Source: Bathynomus jamesi (Eukaryota; Arthropoda; Malacostraca; Isopoda; Cirolanidae). From it: DNA of 64,000 bases. Location: contig JAJOZX010006154.1 of assembly GCA_023014485.1 (NCBI GenBank), positions 135,001 through 199,000 of the forward strand, written 5' to 3'. This document shows positions 34,107 to 46,261 of this stretch, piece after piece. The notes beneath the pieces were generated by a model. The model was not told the DNA's origin. It was given only the letters and a program-made list of their open reading frames with translations, and did no database searches. Position 1 is the stretch's first letter. Every line of letters starts with the position of its first letter. The position numbers were made by a program, and so were the translations under genes.

Positions 34107-34435
34107 AACAAACAAATATATAAACCTGAAAATATAAATAGGTGGTAACACAGAAAATTGAATGAAACTTGTTTCATTGAATTTTCTGTGGCTGAAACTC
34201 TTGAGAAAGTTATTATTTTTATCATAATGAAAACATTAATATTAATTTTAATTCTTATGCATTGCCTGCCATAATAATAATATCACGAAATTTGAAAAAT
34301 TATGTCATATATTCATAATTCTATATTATATTGATAGATTAACTAAATATCCGCATCCGCATCCACGGATATTGAAATTAAAGATCCGCATCCGCATCCA
34401 CAGATGTTGAAAAACTGACATCCGGTCCACCACTA

Positions 34436-34760
34436 ATATATATATTATATATATATATATAGTAACAAATTCATTCAGTTCACTTCAAACCTGCTCTACA
34501 CAAATTAAACCAAAAATTCTGGGTATCCACCATTACAAACTATTTATTTGCGTAAATTAGGATAGCTGCAAAGAGCGAAAACGGTGTCTCCACTACCTCA
34601 GTAGTTCTGGAAAGAATTGCACAGCTTTGACTGGTCGATAATAGTAATGACGGCCAAATTTGTTAACGTAACGTCTTCCCTCGAACACACTCGGAACGAC
34701 CATCTCCATACATCGTGTAATTCAAGTTTCGGATGCATTGAATTAGCGGTTAATCAGGAT
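34436..34760. other. TA tract and spacer
   Basis: Broken (TA)n to 34460, then unremarkable DNA. Confidence 0.45.
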
Positions 34761-34956
34761 ATGTCCAAGCCACGTCGTAACATTGCTTCCCGTTAGATCA
34801 ACGATGTTAAGCGACGTTGCGTTTGTTTAACAGTTGGATAGGAGACCTTCATTTTCGTTCAGATGATTAGCGACCCGTGTTTCGGATTCCGCCTAAAGCA
34901 GTTAGAGTTTCATGACCTTTACTGTTACGAAGGAGGTTAAACAGCCCCCCAAATAA
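34761..34956 (+). mobile_element. 5S-rRNA-derived SINE, copy 3
   Basis: The 5S-like head (CTTCCCGTTAGATCAACG, TTAAGCGACGTTGCG, GTTGGATAGGAGACC) is followed by the body GCGACCCGTGTTTCGGATTC and the end ACGAAGGAGGTTAAACAGCC. (TA)n begins at 34957. Confidence 0.75.
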
Positions 34957-35129
34957 TATATATATATATATATGAGACCGGCGGACTTTGCGTGCATTAA
35001 CCTAATTCATTCCTAAAATTTAGACTAAAAAAGTATTTTCTTTGTTATTAAAAGCGTTTAATTAATTTTATATCAAATACAATTGGACTAAAAACACAAA
35101 TAAAAATTCAGATTATACAGAAAACTGAA

Positions 35130-35176
<47 letters not shown>

Positions 35177-35648
35177 TATTTCGAATCTGGGTGTGTTTGC
35201 TATATTTTTTTCTTTAATGACAACATCCTGATACGGATGATATAGAAAAAGGTATCACGTGATTTCTTCTACTGATAAATTTTCAGTCTTTTATCAAATA
35301 AAGCAATTAGATGCGGTTAAATAAAGCCATTTTCTAACTGTATCAGTTTATCCAGTATCACGTGATGCCATTAGTATAAAAGAATAAATTACTTTGTTAC
35401 CTGTTAATTTACCTGACAGGTGCTTGACGTCAAAAATTTTATGTTGTATTCCATGGTATAATGTATTTTGTTAACTAATAGGAACCGTACTTAAGTGTCT
35501 CGCGTATACTTTTTGATGTAGGAGGGAGATGTTCGTACATAATGGAAAATCGATAAGTAGAATAATTTACAGTTTTTTTTAATAGCCCCGACACGCTTTA
35601 GTATCTTTCTACCTTGATTACATTTCCTAGGTTCGTGTTACTGTAGAC
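34957..35648. other. Spacer with TA and CA microsatellites
   Basis: (TA)n 34957-34974 and (CA)n 35132-35174. TATCACGTGAT occurs twice (near 35253 and 35355). No gene seen. Confidence 0.5.
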
Positions 35649-35873
35649 CAGGGGTGTCCAACCTTTTTTCATGAAGGGACACATTTCAATTAATGACCCA
35701 CACCGAGGGCTAGTGTGCAAATTTTAGATAAAATTTTATTGAAATAAAATATAAAATTAGATAATAAATTTTCACTATCCGCGAGCCAGTATCCGCCAGC
35801 CGGGCCTGATACAAATATTTGGCGGGCCGGACTCTTGCCCGCGGGGCGTATGTTGGACAAGCCTCCTTTAGAC
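35641..35873. mobile_element. hAT-type MITE (217 bp), near-matching 8-bp TSD
   Basis: The element is 35649-35865, starting CAGGGGTGTCCAACC and ending with the inverted GTTGGACAAGCCTC. Flanks CTGTAGAC and CTTTAGAC match at 7 of 8. Interior GGGCCGG-rich blocks. No ORF. Confidence 0.75.
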
Positions 35874-36342
35874 TGTTATAAAAAAATGCTGTTCCGAATG
35901 TTGACTTTTGAACAGCAATATGTACAGTATCACTGTCCCAGATACGTAGAGGGTGAACGTACTAAAGACGTTTTCATACGTAGTTCGAGTGTTGATACAC
36001 CACCAGGTGAAACACCACAGTAAACCGCACAAACCCAGTTTAACCCCCCCTCCCCCTCCCGTCAGCCCAGGACTATTCCAAACCCGTCTGAAAAACGAGG
36101 AGAGGGGCAATGACGAACCCGCTGCACGTAATTTATTTGGCTCGGTTCGGTTCGTCTTTTGAAGGGGGACTTATTTTCCCCCTGTAGGTGGAGTTACCGC
36201 CCTTTTAATTGCCCTCAATTAGAAACGAAGGACGTAAAACGAATCAAACAATCACCATACTTCATCACCAGTTCATGCATGGAAGCAACAATGCTTTGAT
36301 TTATCACAGACAAAGCAAAATAGAGCCTTATTCTTTAGGCCT

Positions 36343-36343
<1 letters not shown>
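35874..36343. other. Spacer, no gene recognised
   Basis: Contains a C-rich patch at 36045-36065. Short open frames lack known domains. Confidence 0.4.
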
Positions 36344-36375
<32 letters not shown>

Positions 36376-36394
36376 TATATATAATATATATATA
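36344..36394. repeat. Broken (TA)n microsatellite
   Basis: TA tract with single-base breaks; borders the 3' end of the next LINE fragment. Confidence 0.9.
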
Positions 36395-36566
36395 AATAAT
36401 TTTATCTTTATACGAACTTTATGAGGGTTTGAACGACGGTTCAGGATCGACCTGCGGTCGACCCCTCTGCAGCATCCCGCCTCATTTGCGGGATTTGGTG
36501 AAGGAGGGAATTGCTTTCCGATTTCCTCCTGCCCTCGTAGCCAGTAACGCATGGCTCGTCAGGAAT
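36395..36566 (-). pseudogene. LINE C-terminal fragment, family B
   Basis: The minus strand reads IPDEPCVTGYEGRRKSESNS, then GRSILNRRSNPHKV, matching the 7850-8042 fragment. TATA-rich DNA bounds both sides. Confidence 0.7.
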
Positions 36567-36690
36567 TATATATACATATATACTGGCTAAACCACCACAA
36601 AATACGCTATTTGTGCTTAATTTAATATTTTTTAAGTATTTTTTGTTATACATTCATACATAGTCCGTCCATCACACACACACACACACA

Positions 36691-36730
<40 letters not shown>

Positions 36731-37572
36731 ATATATATTAAGAAGCCTAGTATTACTTTCAATGATTTCAATCAGTCACTAATGCACAACATTTTTAATT
36801 ATTTACGTTGAACTGTTACAAAGTTAGGGGTGATCGTCTAAAAAAGATTAAATCACTAACTTCCCAATGCCGGTCAGCCATGAAGAAGTGGAAGGCGAAA
36901 GAATAATAAATTGTCCGTCTTTTAATTAATAAATCAACACTGTTTTAACTAAAGGTATTATATATAAAAAAAATACTTAAAACCAAAATGTTTGCGTAAA
37001 GTGCGTAGATTTTAAGGCCATTCCTTTAACCGTGTTAACCTCTCCATAATGTCACATGGTTTTTTTAAGACAGTAATAGCGTTCTTTATCAATAGATGGA
37101 GTCTTCTATCTTCAAAGCGTAAAGGATTTTGCTGTTTAAATGCAAATTCATTTACTGTCCTCTTCTACAGATGCTTTTTTTATTACTGTTGAAAATTATT
37201 TATGTTTACCAAATGACTTCTAAATTGAGTGTCGAAATGTAAAAATTATTTTTAACTGAAAATAAAATTAATTTTTTTTTGTTTTTTTTTAATAAATAAA
37301 TAAATTACTTTAATTATTCATGATAACTAATTAGTACCTAAAAAAAATTATCTTCTATAAAATAATTGGTGTGAAGGATTCATTTTTTTTCTTTTTCTTT
37401 TTTTCCTTGCAGTTGTCAGTTGCCAGCATGAATTAAATTTAATCCGAGTGGATTTAAAAAAAAAAAGGGTGACAAGGAAGAATTAAAATCACCTTTCGGG
37501 AAACAAAATTTTAAGTTTTTAGATAAATTTCTCATTTAGTAAATCATTTTATTTTTTGGGGTTGCTTTTTTT
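36567..37572. other. Spacer with (CA)n-(CT)n
   Basis: (CA)n-(CT)n at 36674-36727. The rest is AT-rich with no gene. Confidence 0.5.
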
Positions 37573-37655
37573 AGGGGGGGGGGGAATGGAGTATGGGAGG
37601 GGGGAAATGGAGTAGGGGAGGGGGGAATGGAGTATGGGAGGGTAGGGGGGGGTAG
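37573..37655 (+). repeat. G-rich minisatellite
   Basis: Three imperfect copies of GGGAATGGAGTATGGGAGG-like units with long G-runs; quadruplex-prone. Confidence 0.75.
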
Positions 37656-38469
37656 GTTATCTGGTTGGTCGTCATCTATTCATTTGTCTTTTATCGTCTG
37701 TTGAGTGTCTGTACATTTTTAAGTTTCTTATTATTTCCTCTTTTTTCTCTCTGTCTATCTTTTGTTGTCTGTCTCTCTCTCTCTCTCTCTCTCTCCTTAT
37801 CTATCTATTTATCTCTCTCTAAATTTATTAAGAAACTACTCACAAGATCTAATGGCGCACCCTTTTTATGTCTTTTTTCTCAGCCAAGCCATTAAACGAC
37901 TTAATTTCTGTCCTGGTTTTGCAACATTTTGTCCGGTCAATTTTCAACTTCTTCGGGGTGCGTGGCCTCGAACTTCCTCCGCTGTAGGAGACATCCTTCG
38001 GATTCCTTCAACCGATAAGGATAGACGCAGTTTTTTTGGTCAACACACTCCATCCAAACAGTTACATTTCTTTCTGGAAAATCTACAAGAGCGCTTCTTT
38101 AAGCTATTTTGGCTTTTTAATACCTTCAACTCCCTCCTTCGAACCTTAACTGGCCCCACCCAGGGAGGATATTCGTGTAAAATAGCCACCAATGCAACGA
38201 AAAAGGGGGTTAAAAACATACGTAATTATATTGCATTTAATATTTTGTTGTTATTGTTTCAAAAGAAACTAAAAACCCTCATTTAGGTTTTATCAAAGGT
38301 TTTTTTTTTTTATTTATTTATTTATTTATTTTTCAATTTTAGGTTGGGAAAAAACTTTGTTCTTAGATTAGGAGTTATCTAAGAGCGGGTTTTTATATTC
38401 CTCTTTTTAGATTACGAGGGTTTGGTGTGTTTTTTAACCCTTTTCTGGTGTCTTATTTAGAAAAAATAT

Positions 38470-38521
<52 letters not shown>

Positions 38522-38633
38522 ATATATATTGTAATAATAATGAAAGGGACATACAAAGCGTATAAGCCTATATAGTTGCACCTTGCAATCAAGGACACTA
38601 AAGGAGAAATGACACAAATTTTAAGACTACCAT

Positions 38634-38673
<40 letters not shown>

Positions 38674-39117
38674 TATTAAGTTCAGTGAAAGCCAGTGAAA
38701 AAAAAATTAAAACCCTCAAAATGCATCTTACAAGTCAACGAATCCCATTCATGACCTCCCCCCCTCCCCGTAAAGGCTTTTGTTTGTGGGGGGGAGAAGG
38801 GGGGGGGGAGATATTTATAATTTATGAAATTTAGACCGAATTAATTCGAGCTGTTGTCGTTCCTTTGTTGAGTGTGTATTGCTTGCATGCGCTTTCAGGT
38901 CCATTCAGCACATCTCGTTTTTACGATACAACATGTACACACACACACACACACTCTGTTTGAGGTGTAGGTACGCATGAGTGTGTATGTTTGTATGTGT
39001 ATAGTTTTCATTTAATTCAGCCATTTCTCTTTTTTGTATTAATTATGTGGTCAACCATAATTGTTATTTTGACTTCAATTCATTTCTTGATAGTTTACAA
39101 TTTTCCTAAATCTGGGA
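37656..39117. other. Spacer with microsatellites
   Basis: (CT)n at 37771-37795, broken (TA)n at 38466-38530, (TA)n at 38638-38669, a C-run/G-run pair at 38757-38811 that could form a hairpin, (CA)n at 38938-38954. No gene recognised. Confidence 0.5.
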
Positions 39118-39307
39118 GCACCTGAAGATCAGGGCCCCCAGCCTTCGTTAGTTAGCCTTATAAGGCTAACTAACGAAAATATCACGAGTTAAGCTAACCA
39201 ATCGTTAGGCCAACTGTACGCCTTTGACGATTGGTTAGGTTAGGTCGTGATATTTTCGTCAGTCTTATAAAGCTGGGGGCCCTGAGCTTCAGGTGATCCT
39301 AAATCTG
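39104..39307. mobile_element. Fold-back element of the CTAACGAAAATATCACGA family, copy 1
   Basis: The arms pair from CCTAAATCTGGGAG and CACCTGAAGATCAGGGCCCC on the left to the inverted GGGGGCCCTGAGCTTCAGGT and CCTAAATCT on the right. The inner arms contain CTAACGAAAATATCACGAGT and GATTGGTTAGGTTAGGTCGT. No ORF. Confidence 0.75.
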
Positions 39308-40431
39308 TAATCTTATTACTGAATATATATCTTTAATAATATCCTTATCGTTACATTATTTTATTTAGTTAAATTCTTATTCAAAAGTTTTATTTTATCT
39401 TATTAACATGACGAAAGAACTTATTTTTACATTCAGTAACTTATTTCGGTTTGAATAATGAATAAGATGTTGGACATAGTACAGTACATAAGTTAGTACA
39501 TAAGAATTAAACGGTATACTCCGTTCACCGATGTCCAACTTTCAAACTTTTAAAGGCTCGTAATAATTCTTTCATGAAATACCTCCAAACGCGTCTGTAA
39601 CAATTTACCGTTTAAGTATAATAAATGTATTCACTCAAGGACACCTCACGTTTCGGTTTGGTATTCCCATGGTCTTAGAAAAAAAAAAAAGGGCTCCCAT
39701 AAGCGAAGATTCTAAAAAGAGGGTCGAAACGTTGGTTCAAAACGAACAAAGGAAAGAGCTGACGCGCGATGAACGCACTGTGGAACCTTCTGGGGGTTGA
39801 AAGGGTTGCCAAGACCTCAGATTTATTCGGAACACGGGCAAGAACGAAGAATTGGTATGGGGGGGGAAAGATATGGTCGAACTGTGGTAACTAGGCTTCC
39901 CCAGAAGATGTAAGCAAAGAGAATATTTTATTAATACAGTCTTTGAGTTAAGTGTATATGTATACCCGACAAAAATGGGTAGATTTTTATGATATTTCGA
40001 TCAATTATTGTCGTTGTCATTTCGTGAAAAGGGGAAATATCGTTAAACCTTTTCAAGGAGAGACGAAAAAACCAACATTGAGCACTCGATAAAGAAGGAA
40101 AAAGAGAAAATGCACAATGGATTAAGAGGAATAACAACAACAACGACAACAACAACAAAGAAGAAGAAGAAGAATAAGAAGGAGAAGAAGAGGAAAGAGT
40201 TAAAATAAATCAAGAAAGTATGATGAAATTCCTATGGATTTACATTCTTAAAAAAAAAGAAAAAAAAATTGTTATAAACCGGACAAAAACTACATGAAAA
40301 TGTTATCTGCGTTGCCATGCATCCTATGCACTCAAATGCATACGTACTCTGTATGCATTTCACTACATACATACATATATGTATACATATTATATATATT
40401 ATATATATATATATTGTGAAATTCATCCCAT
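39308..40431. other. Spacer, no gene recognised
   Basis: Purine-rich (AAC)n and (GAA)n at 40131-40195; TATA-rich DNA at 40370-40414. Confidence 0.45.
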
Positions 40432-40773
40432 GCGCCTCGGTGGTGTAGTGGTTAGCATCACTGACTACGAATCCACCGACCTCGCGTTCGATTCTCGGTG
40501 ACGGCAGTAGGTGTGCAGCAAACCCAGCTGTCTATCCTTTCCTACAATAAAATTGGTTGGTAGATGCTTGGGTAGCCTAGTGGTTAAGACGCTGGGCTGC
40601 TGATCGAGAAGTCGTGAGATCGGGTCCGAGCGAGAACTTTGTAATTTCTGACCAACTGTGGTGGGTCGTGGTTCGGATTTCACGTTAAGCTCTAGGTCTA
40701 AGGTGGAGCAACAAGTTTGACCTTCATCAGAATGAACAATCCGGGCGGAAGATAAACCAAGATTTGAAAGGTG
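40432..40773 (+). mobile_element. Dimeric tRNA-derived SINE, long form, copy 3
   Basis: Head 1 as in the 26-27 kb copies. Head 2 near 40572-40640 is fuller: TAGCCTAGTGGTTAAGACGC, GCTGATCGAGAAGTCGTGAG, GATCGGGTCC. About 55 bp here are absent from the other two copies, which therefore look like deletion derivatives. It ends TTTGACCTTCATCAGAATG, and a TA tract follows at 40783. Confidence 0.85.
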
Positions 40774-40806
40774 TATAATGTATATATATATATATATATG
40801 TGTGTG

Positions 40807-40844
<38 letters not shown>

Positions 40845-41599
40845 CAAAGTCTTCTGAAGAAGGTATAATCTCCGTTGGTGCTGCGCTCGGAGAAGCGACA
40901 AAGGGCGTGCAAAAAGTCCCTGCAAATGAAGTGCAAATCCGTAATTAATTCAATGGGGGCAGTTAGCCAGAATGCGCAGCAATCAGCGTCCCATTTGTAA
41001 GCATGAAGCCAAAGCATTTCTAGAATGAGTCCTTGTAAGCGATGTCGCTTCATTTTAAAGTGGGTCTCTCTTCGTTTGCTTTTCCAAAAGGTTTCTGCTT
41101 CTTCTCTCCCGCTTTAATTTGAGTTCAGATCTTATGGTTTTTTTTTATGTAATTCTTTCAACAACGTCAAATTTACAGGTACGGCCATGTTTCTCATCTC
41201 TTTATCCAGTATGCGATTAGGTTTCGATGAAAATACAGTCAAATTGTACGTATGTATACATTGTACATACATGCATACATACATACATGCATAAACAGTC
41301 GAATACGCTATTTAGTTATTAAATGAAAATATGTAAATGAGGTTCCTGCTGCAGAAGGACTGCATGCATGTGGTATTAAAACCAAGCTGAAAATTTTACT
41401 TCTGCTACAAGTATATCGCGTGTTATGGCCCAATGTTTATTACTCTACGAGTTGACTGAAAGGGAGATGTAATTGTAGCTACGAACTGGCGATCAAGTAA
41501 TTCAGTGATTAGTTTTGTAACCTCAGGCATCTCTTTTAAATTATATAATTAAATTAAACATAGGATATTACAATTGTTAATAAATGTTCAGAAATGAGC

Positions 41600-41602
<3 letters not shown>
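40774..41602. other. Microsatellite and spacer
   Basis: (TA)n-(GT)n-(TA)n-(GA)n at 40780-40841, CATA repeats at 41260-41294. No gene recognised. Confidence 0.45.
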
Positions 41603-41642
<40 letters not shown>

Positions 41643-41648
<6 letters not shown>

Positions 41649-41724
41649 GAGTAAAAAAGGTCCGGCCTCAAAGGATTTACTGTATATTTATTTATTTTGA
41701 GGTAGAACTTTTTGAATCACCCTG

Positions 41725-41726
<2 letters not shown>
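41643..41726. mobile_element. Tc1/mariner-type MITE (84 bp), copy 1 of a pair
   Basis: TATAGGGTGAGTAAAAAAGG at the left, GAATCACCCTGTA at the right, with GCCTCAAA and its inverted TTTTGAGGTAG inside. Confidence 0.8.
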
Positions 41727-41760
<34 letters not shown>

Positions 41761-41789
41761 ATATTATAATATATATATATATATATATA

Positions 41790-41871
41790 TACAGGGTGAG
41801 TAAAAAAAGGTCCTGCCTCAAAGGTATTTATTGTATATTTATTTATTTTGAGGTAGAACTTTTTGAATCAC

Positions 41872-41876
<5 letters not shown>
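41790..41876. mobile_element. Tc1/mariner-type MITE (87 bp), copy 2 of a pair
   Basis: Nearly identical to the copy at 41643 and in the same orientation, differing by small indels (an extra A, a lost C in CACCTGTA). Confidence 0.8.
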
Positions 41877-41914
<38 letters not shown>

Positions 41915-41917
<3 letters not shown>

Positions 41918-42493
41918 TAACTGGAAGTCTGAAAACAGGCGCTTTTTGGGAAGGGTTAAGAAAGATTATGTGCTGGAAGGTTTACATACGTTTTTGTGGC
42001 CCTATCAGTTAGCGACCGAGGAACATTTTCAGTGTTACCTTTCAGTTCCTTATGTGTTCGCTCATCGCTTTTATTCGTGACACCCGCGTTACGTAATTCA
42101 TTACAAAGTGGACGAAGTAAAATGAGAAGGTATGAAAAATTCTGATGCTTTGTTTGTCACTGAGTCTATCCCCTAATGTGATCCAATCAAAGAGATTTTA
42201 TTTTTTTCACTATTTTTCGGCAGCGCCGTATACAGAGGGCTTCAGGGCTTACATTTGCGCGTTCCAAGGGCTGCCGCTGCCGCCGCTGCTGTGCTGCTGC
42301 TGCTGCTGCTCTGCTCCTGAAGCTTTCTTTATAGGTAAATCTCCGTTCGAGATGGGCTTCCAAGCCTTCCTTTTAAATATTGTTACGGGAGAGTTAAGCT
42401 TTAGAATCAGATTCCTTCACACGTGGTTGATCGGATCGTATTCCGTAGTCTCTTTCTCGTTACTTCCAATTCTTACGCATTTTTTAGGAAGGG

Positions 42494-42555
<62 letters not shown>

Positions 42556-43085
42556 GGGTTAAGAAAGTAAGGTAAAAAAAAACCATACCGCCTTCCCACA
42601 CGCGAGAAATCTTCCCGGGAACTTTTTTTTTTTTCTAGCCATCCAACAGCTATACAAAAGTACAAGAACGGTGATCCTTTAATATCAAAATAGAAAACGC
42701 TCTTTGCTTTGTCGTCATTTCCGCGTTTTTAAAAAAAAGTTCTAAAGAAAAACATTAATTCTTGTTTTGAAGGAGGCCCCCCCACTCCCCCCACACCCCA
42801 CCAAAAAAAAACCAAAATTGATGCAGTGCTTTTGAAAGAGTTTTGTAAAATTGGGGAAAAAAAAATATATATATATACTTTTCGTTCTTCTTTTTTTGTG
42901 CTTTTAGACTGTCTGAATAGCTAAGAATGAGACATTAGTAAGTCTTTCGTAAACAAACTGACACATAAATGGAATGATGACGTAATCAGGAGATTCTTTG
43001 AAGATACACGACAAATTGGAAGAAAATGAAAATGGGTCCATGAACTGTATTTCGGTTTAACGAATTTTAGCAACGATTTTCTCTT
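41915..43085. other. Spacer with CTG and GA repeats
   Basis: Interrupted (CTG)n at 42270-42312, (GA)n at 42499-42552, C-rich patch at 42778-42800. No gene recognised. Confidence 0.5.
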
Positions 43086-43115
43086 TATATATATATTATA
43101 TATATATTATATATA

Positions 43116-43154
<39 letters not shown>

Positions 43155-44067
43155 ACTGTTGTATATGTACTTCAAATGGTAATTTTTGCATTTTACTAAT
43201 TGGCCAATTTGTTAAGAGATGTACTCCAATAAAACCATTTTTGCGCAATGAAACCCAGAACTCAAATTTAATGCGTGATCTATAACAACACCCGCATAGC
43301 ATTCATTCCTTATCGAAATTCAATATTAAAATGATAAATAATAGATGTTCTATCGCCAAAACTGTTTTTCTCTCGAGATGTTAAGAAGAAGAAGAATAAA
43401 AAAATAAAAGCCACAAGCCGCGTTCTAACGTGAATATTGAATATTGTACGATCGCCACCCTTTCTCTTTCGCTCAGCACGAGAGGACAACGAGAATAAAA
43501 CAATACATTTACGGCCCTCAGCACCCCATTACGGAACGGGCTTTTCTTTTCTTTTTTTTTTGTTAAGAATTTCAACTGCGCCTCATTAGAATAATAATAA
43601 AAGGAGAGAATGTTAAATAGAATCAAGTTCACAACACTCGTATTAGAGAAGAGAGGGAGCATTTGCATCCTTACGGTATTGACCTTGGTCACGAGCGATA
43701 ACAATTATTGATGAAAGCGATCATTCATAAATATGGATGTCCTTTTAAATCTCTTTTTTTTATTCCCTTTCGTATCTGGAGGAGGAGGAGGAGGAGCTCC
43801 TGATGATTATTTTTGTGCATCCATTCCTCTTTCGAATGTTAAGGGAGGCGGAAAATGAACAACTATCCTCCAACACTCTTACACACACACACACACACAC
43901 ACTACGTTCGATCCATTGATTTTATATATACGTTTAGTTAAGCTGAGAGTCGCTTGTCGCCTTCGAATATATTTAAATATGAATTAGCTCCTGCATAATT
44001 ATTTAATTACAAAGGAACGAGGCTCGCATTATGCGTTACAAGGAGCAAGGCGCTTCTGATGAAGGAG

Positions 44068-44125
<58 letters not shown>

Positions 44126-44166
44126 ATATATATATATATAGATATATATAGATAGATAGATAGAGA

Positions 44167-44201
<35 letters not shown>

Positions 44202-44260
44202 CTCTTTTACTTTATTTCTTCAGAGCAACATCGGGACTTAATAACGATAAAAATATTTTT

Positions 44261-44329
<69 letters not shown>

Positions 44330-44850
44330 TTTTTAAAATTTATTCGTACATAAAAATCTAAATTCAGTACATAGTTAATTAGGTCCAAAGACGTAATCCG
44401 GCGGGTCTGCCTGTCCGTCTGTCTCCTACGGATGAATTCGTCTGGCGAGAGAAGCAGGACTGCTCAATACCGAAATCCTTCCATGGTGGAGGAAGAGAAG
44501 CAGGACTGCTCAATACCGAAATCCTTCCATGGTGGAGGAAGAGATTTAGATTAAGAATTTCTAAAGGACTCATTCCCTGACCTCCAAAAGGACCTTTTCA
44601 CGAAGGTTTCCACAATCGGAGGTTGCTACAAAGGATCCCTCAATGGACGAATGAGGTTTGCTTGTTTTTATTTGTATCGCTTTCGTGCTATCGTCCTTTC
44701 TCCGCTTTCCATTTCGGGAAGCTGTGTCTCTTTTTTTTTGTACCGAATTGCTCTCAATTGCGGCTGTTCCGCTTATCCTGTTGAGTTTCAGTTTCATTTT
44801 ATAACTAAATTTATGGAGAAACACTATATAGTTCCGTATACTGTAGAGTC
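43086..44850. other. Spacer with TA, GA, CT repeats
   Basis: Broken (TA)n 43086-43149; (GGA)n 43781-43795; (CA)n 43883-43902; (TA)n-(GA)n 44070-44198; (CT)n 44269-44324. No gene recognised. Confidence 0.5.
44449..44544. repeat. 48-bp direct duplication
   Basis: The block GAGAAGCAGGACTGCTCAAT plus ACCGAAATCCTTCCATGG occurs twice with no visible change, so it is recent. 48 is a multiple of 3, but no gene frame is recognised. Confidence 0.9.
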
Positions 44851-45295
44851 CAGTGGTTCTCAAACTGTTTTCCTAGCGTACCACCTCCTCAGGAGTTAGG
44901 GTATAATTATCGTATCACATTATTGTATCGATGAGTCATTTTCGCTATTTAATATCGTACAGTAATGGGAAATATTATCTCGTTCGTTTATTTTTATTTA
45001 TTATTGATTTGTTTTAATTCAATTTTATTTCGTTTAATATACCAATCAACGGATATCCCAATCACGGGATACCCAAACTACAATTGACAAAATATTAAAT
45101 TTAAAAACAATGGTAAATAAATAAAAAATAAAAGCAATACAAAATGCGAATTAAAGATACGAAAACTACATATCTTCAAGAAAATAATAAAGTCACAGAT
45201 TACAAAAACTCAGTCTCAGCGTGGCTCAGTCGCTCAGTTTGGCGTACCACTTAATTGATAATAATAGCCCGCGTACCACAGTTTGAGAACCGCTG
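44851..45295. mobile_element. hAT-type MITE (445 bp)
   Basis: The ends are CAGTGGTTCTCAAACTGTTT and, inverted, CAGCGGTTCTCAAACTGTGG, with GCGTACCAC just inside each arm. The interior is AT-rich without an ORF. I could not align a clean 8-bp duplication. Confidence 0.75.
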
Positions 45296-45358
45296 CAGTG
45301 TAGTCTATAGTTGAGTAAATACGGATTAACAACACACTGTAAGGATAAGTTAAAAATC

Positions 45359-45437
45359 GATGTACGATTATGTACGATTATATACGATTATGTACGACTA
45401 TGTACGATTATATACGATTATGTACGATTATGTACGA
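45359..45437. repeat. 11-bp tandem repeat, about 7 copies
   Basis: The unit is TACGATTATG with small changes. Confidence 0.85.
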
Positions 45438-45660
45438 TCGATAAACGATCATTTATTCTTATGTCAAACCCGTCACATAATTTCTACGAAAACTTCCACT
45501 GAAATGCTTCATTTGAGGTATTTAATATCAGATACCTTCAAAATGTATTTATACATTCGCAGAACCAAGTTAAAAAAAAATAATTTAACTTATTTTGATA
45601 CTCGACTTGATATGAATAAATCGCAACATAACGAGACCTAGTGACTTCATATATATATAC

Positions 45661-45698
45661 ATAGAGTGTGTGGTGTGTGTGTGTGTGTGTGTGGTATC

Positions 45699-45732
<34 letters not shown>
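45661..45732. repeat. (GT)n facing (CA)n
   Basis: GT and CA runs with ATACCAC-like arms can form a cruciform. Confidence 0.8.
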
Positions 45733-45734
<2 letters not shown>

Positions 45735-46035
45735 AGCTTGGCGATCGAGAATGCATAAGAGTAGATCTAACCTAGAAGGAAAATCTAAAAAAAAAACGAA
45801 TTCGATGATCGCATTAGAAAATAAAAACATGATATTTAATCGTCAAAGAATGCTTGAGAGAGACTCCAATAAAAGCGAAACACATTAGTAAGTATTTTTA
45901 TGAATTGCAGAGCCGAGGATTTGCTCATTTTATGCTCTCAGTGGTAATAAATGAGAAAGGAGAGGACAAAGAAGATCGTGGCTACGCCCTCTACCTCGCT
46001 TTCCCACCATAAAAAAGGGGTTGCATGGCAGTGCT

Positions 46036-46211
46036 GTATATATATATATATATATATATATGCAAAGTTTATTCTTCATCAGGATTCGAACCAGTGCCGC
46101 CCTCTGACTCGGAGAACGGGTGTTGCGAGTCAAAGAAAGGGCTGGGGTTCGAAACCTGGTGAGGAGTAAATTTTGTTTATGCAAAAATGCGCGGTTATAC
46201 GTTTATATTTC

Positions 46212-46258
<47 letters not shown>
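46036..46258. other. TA tracts around a tRNA-like inverted pair
   Basis: Between TA tracts (46036-46060 and 46217-46257), GGATTCGAACCAGTGCC and GGGGTTCGAAACCTGG, two B-box-like motifs, face each other. This may be two opposed tRNA-SINE remnants. Confidence 0.4.

Positions 46259-46261
<3 letters not shown>

Larger units (their letters stand above)
31553..34435. mobile_element. Outer TIR element, interrupted by an inner transposon
   Basis: The ends are TAGTGGAGGACCGGATATCC and, inverted, TAGTGGTGGACCGGATGTCA. Both subterminal regions carry repeats of GGATGCGGAT. Outside lie TA tracts, so an 8-bp duplication ATATATAT would be consistent but not diagnostic. Without the inner element it is about 510 bp and has no ORF. 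A 20-bp-stem hairpin (CACAGAAAATTGAATGAAAC) lies at 34150-34192. A hAT-like MITE is the best guess. Confidence 0.7.
41603..41914. repeat. (TA)n tracts hosting two MITE copies
   Basis: TA runs at 41603-41643, 41726-41790 and 41877-41914 alternate with two MITEs. Confidence 0.9.
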
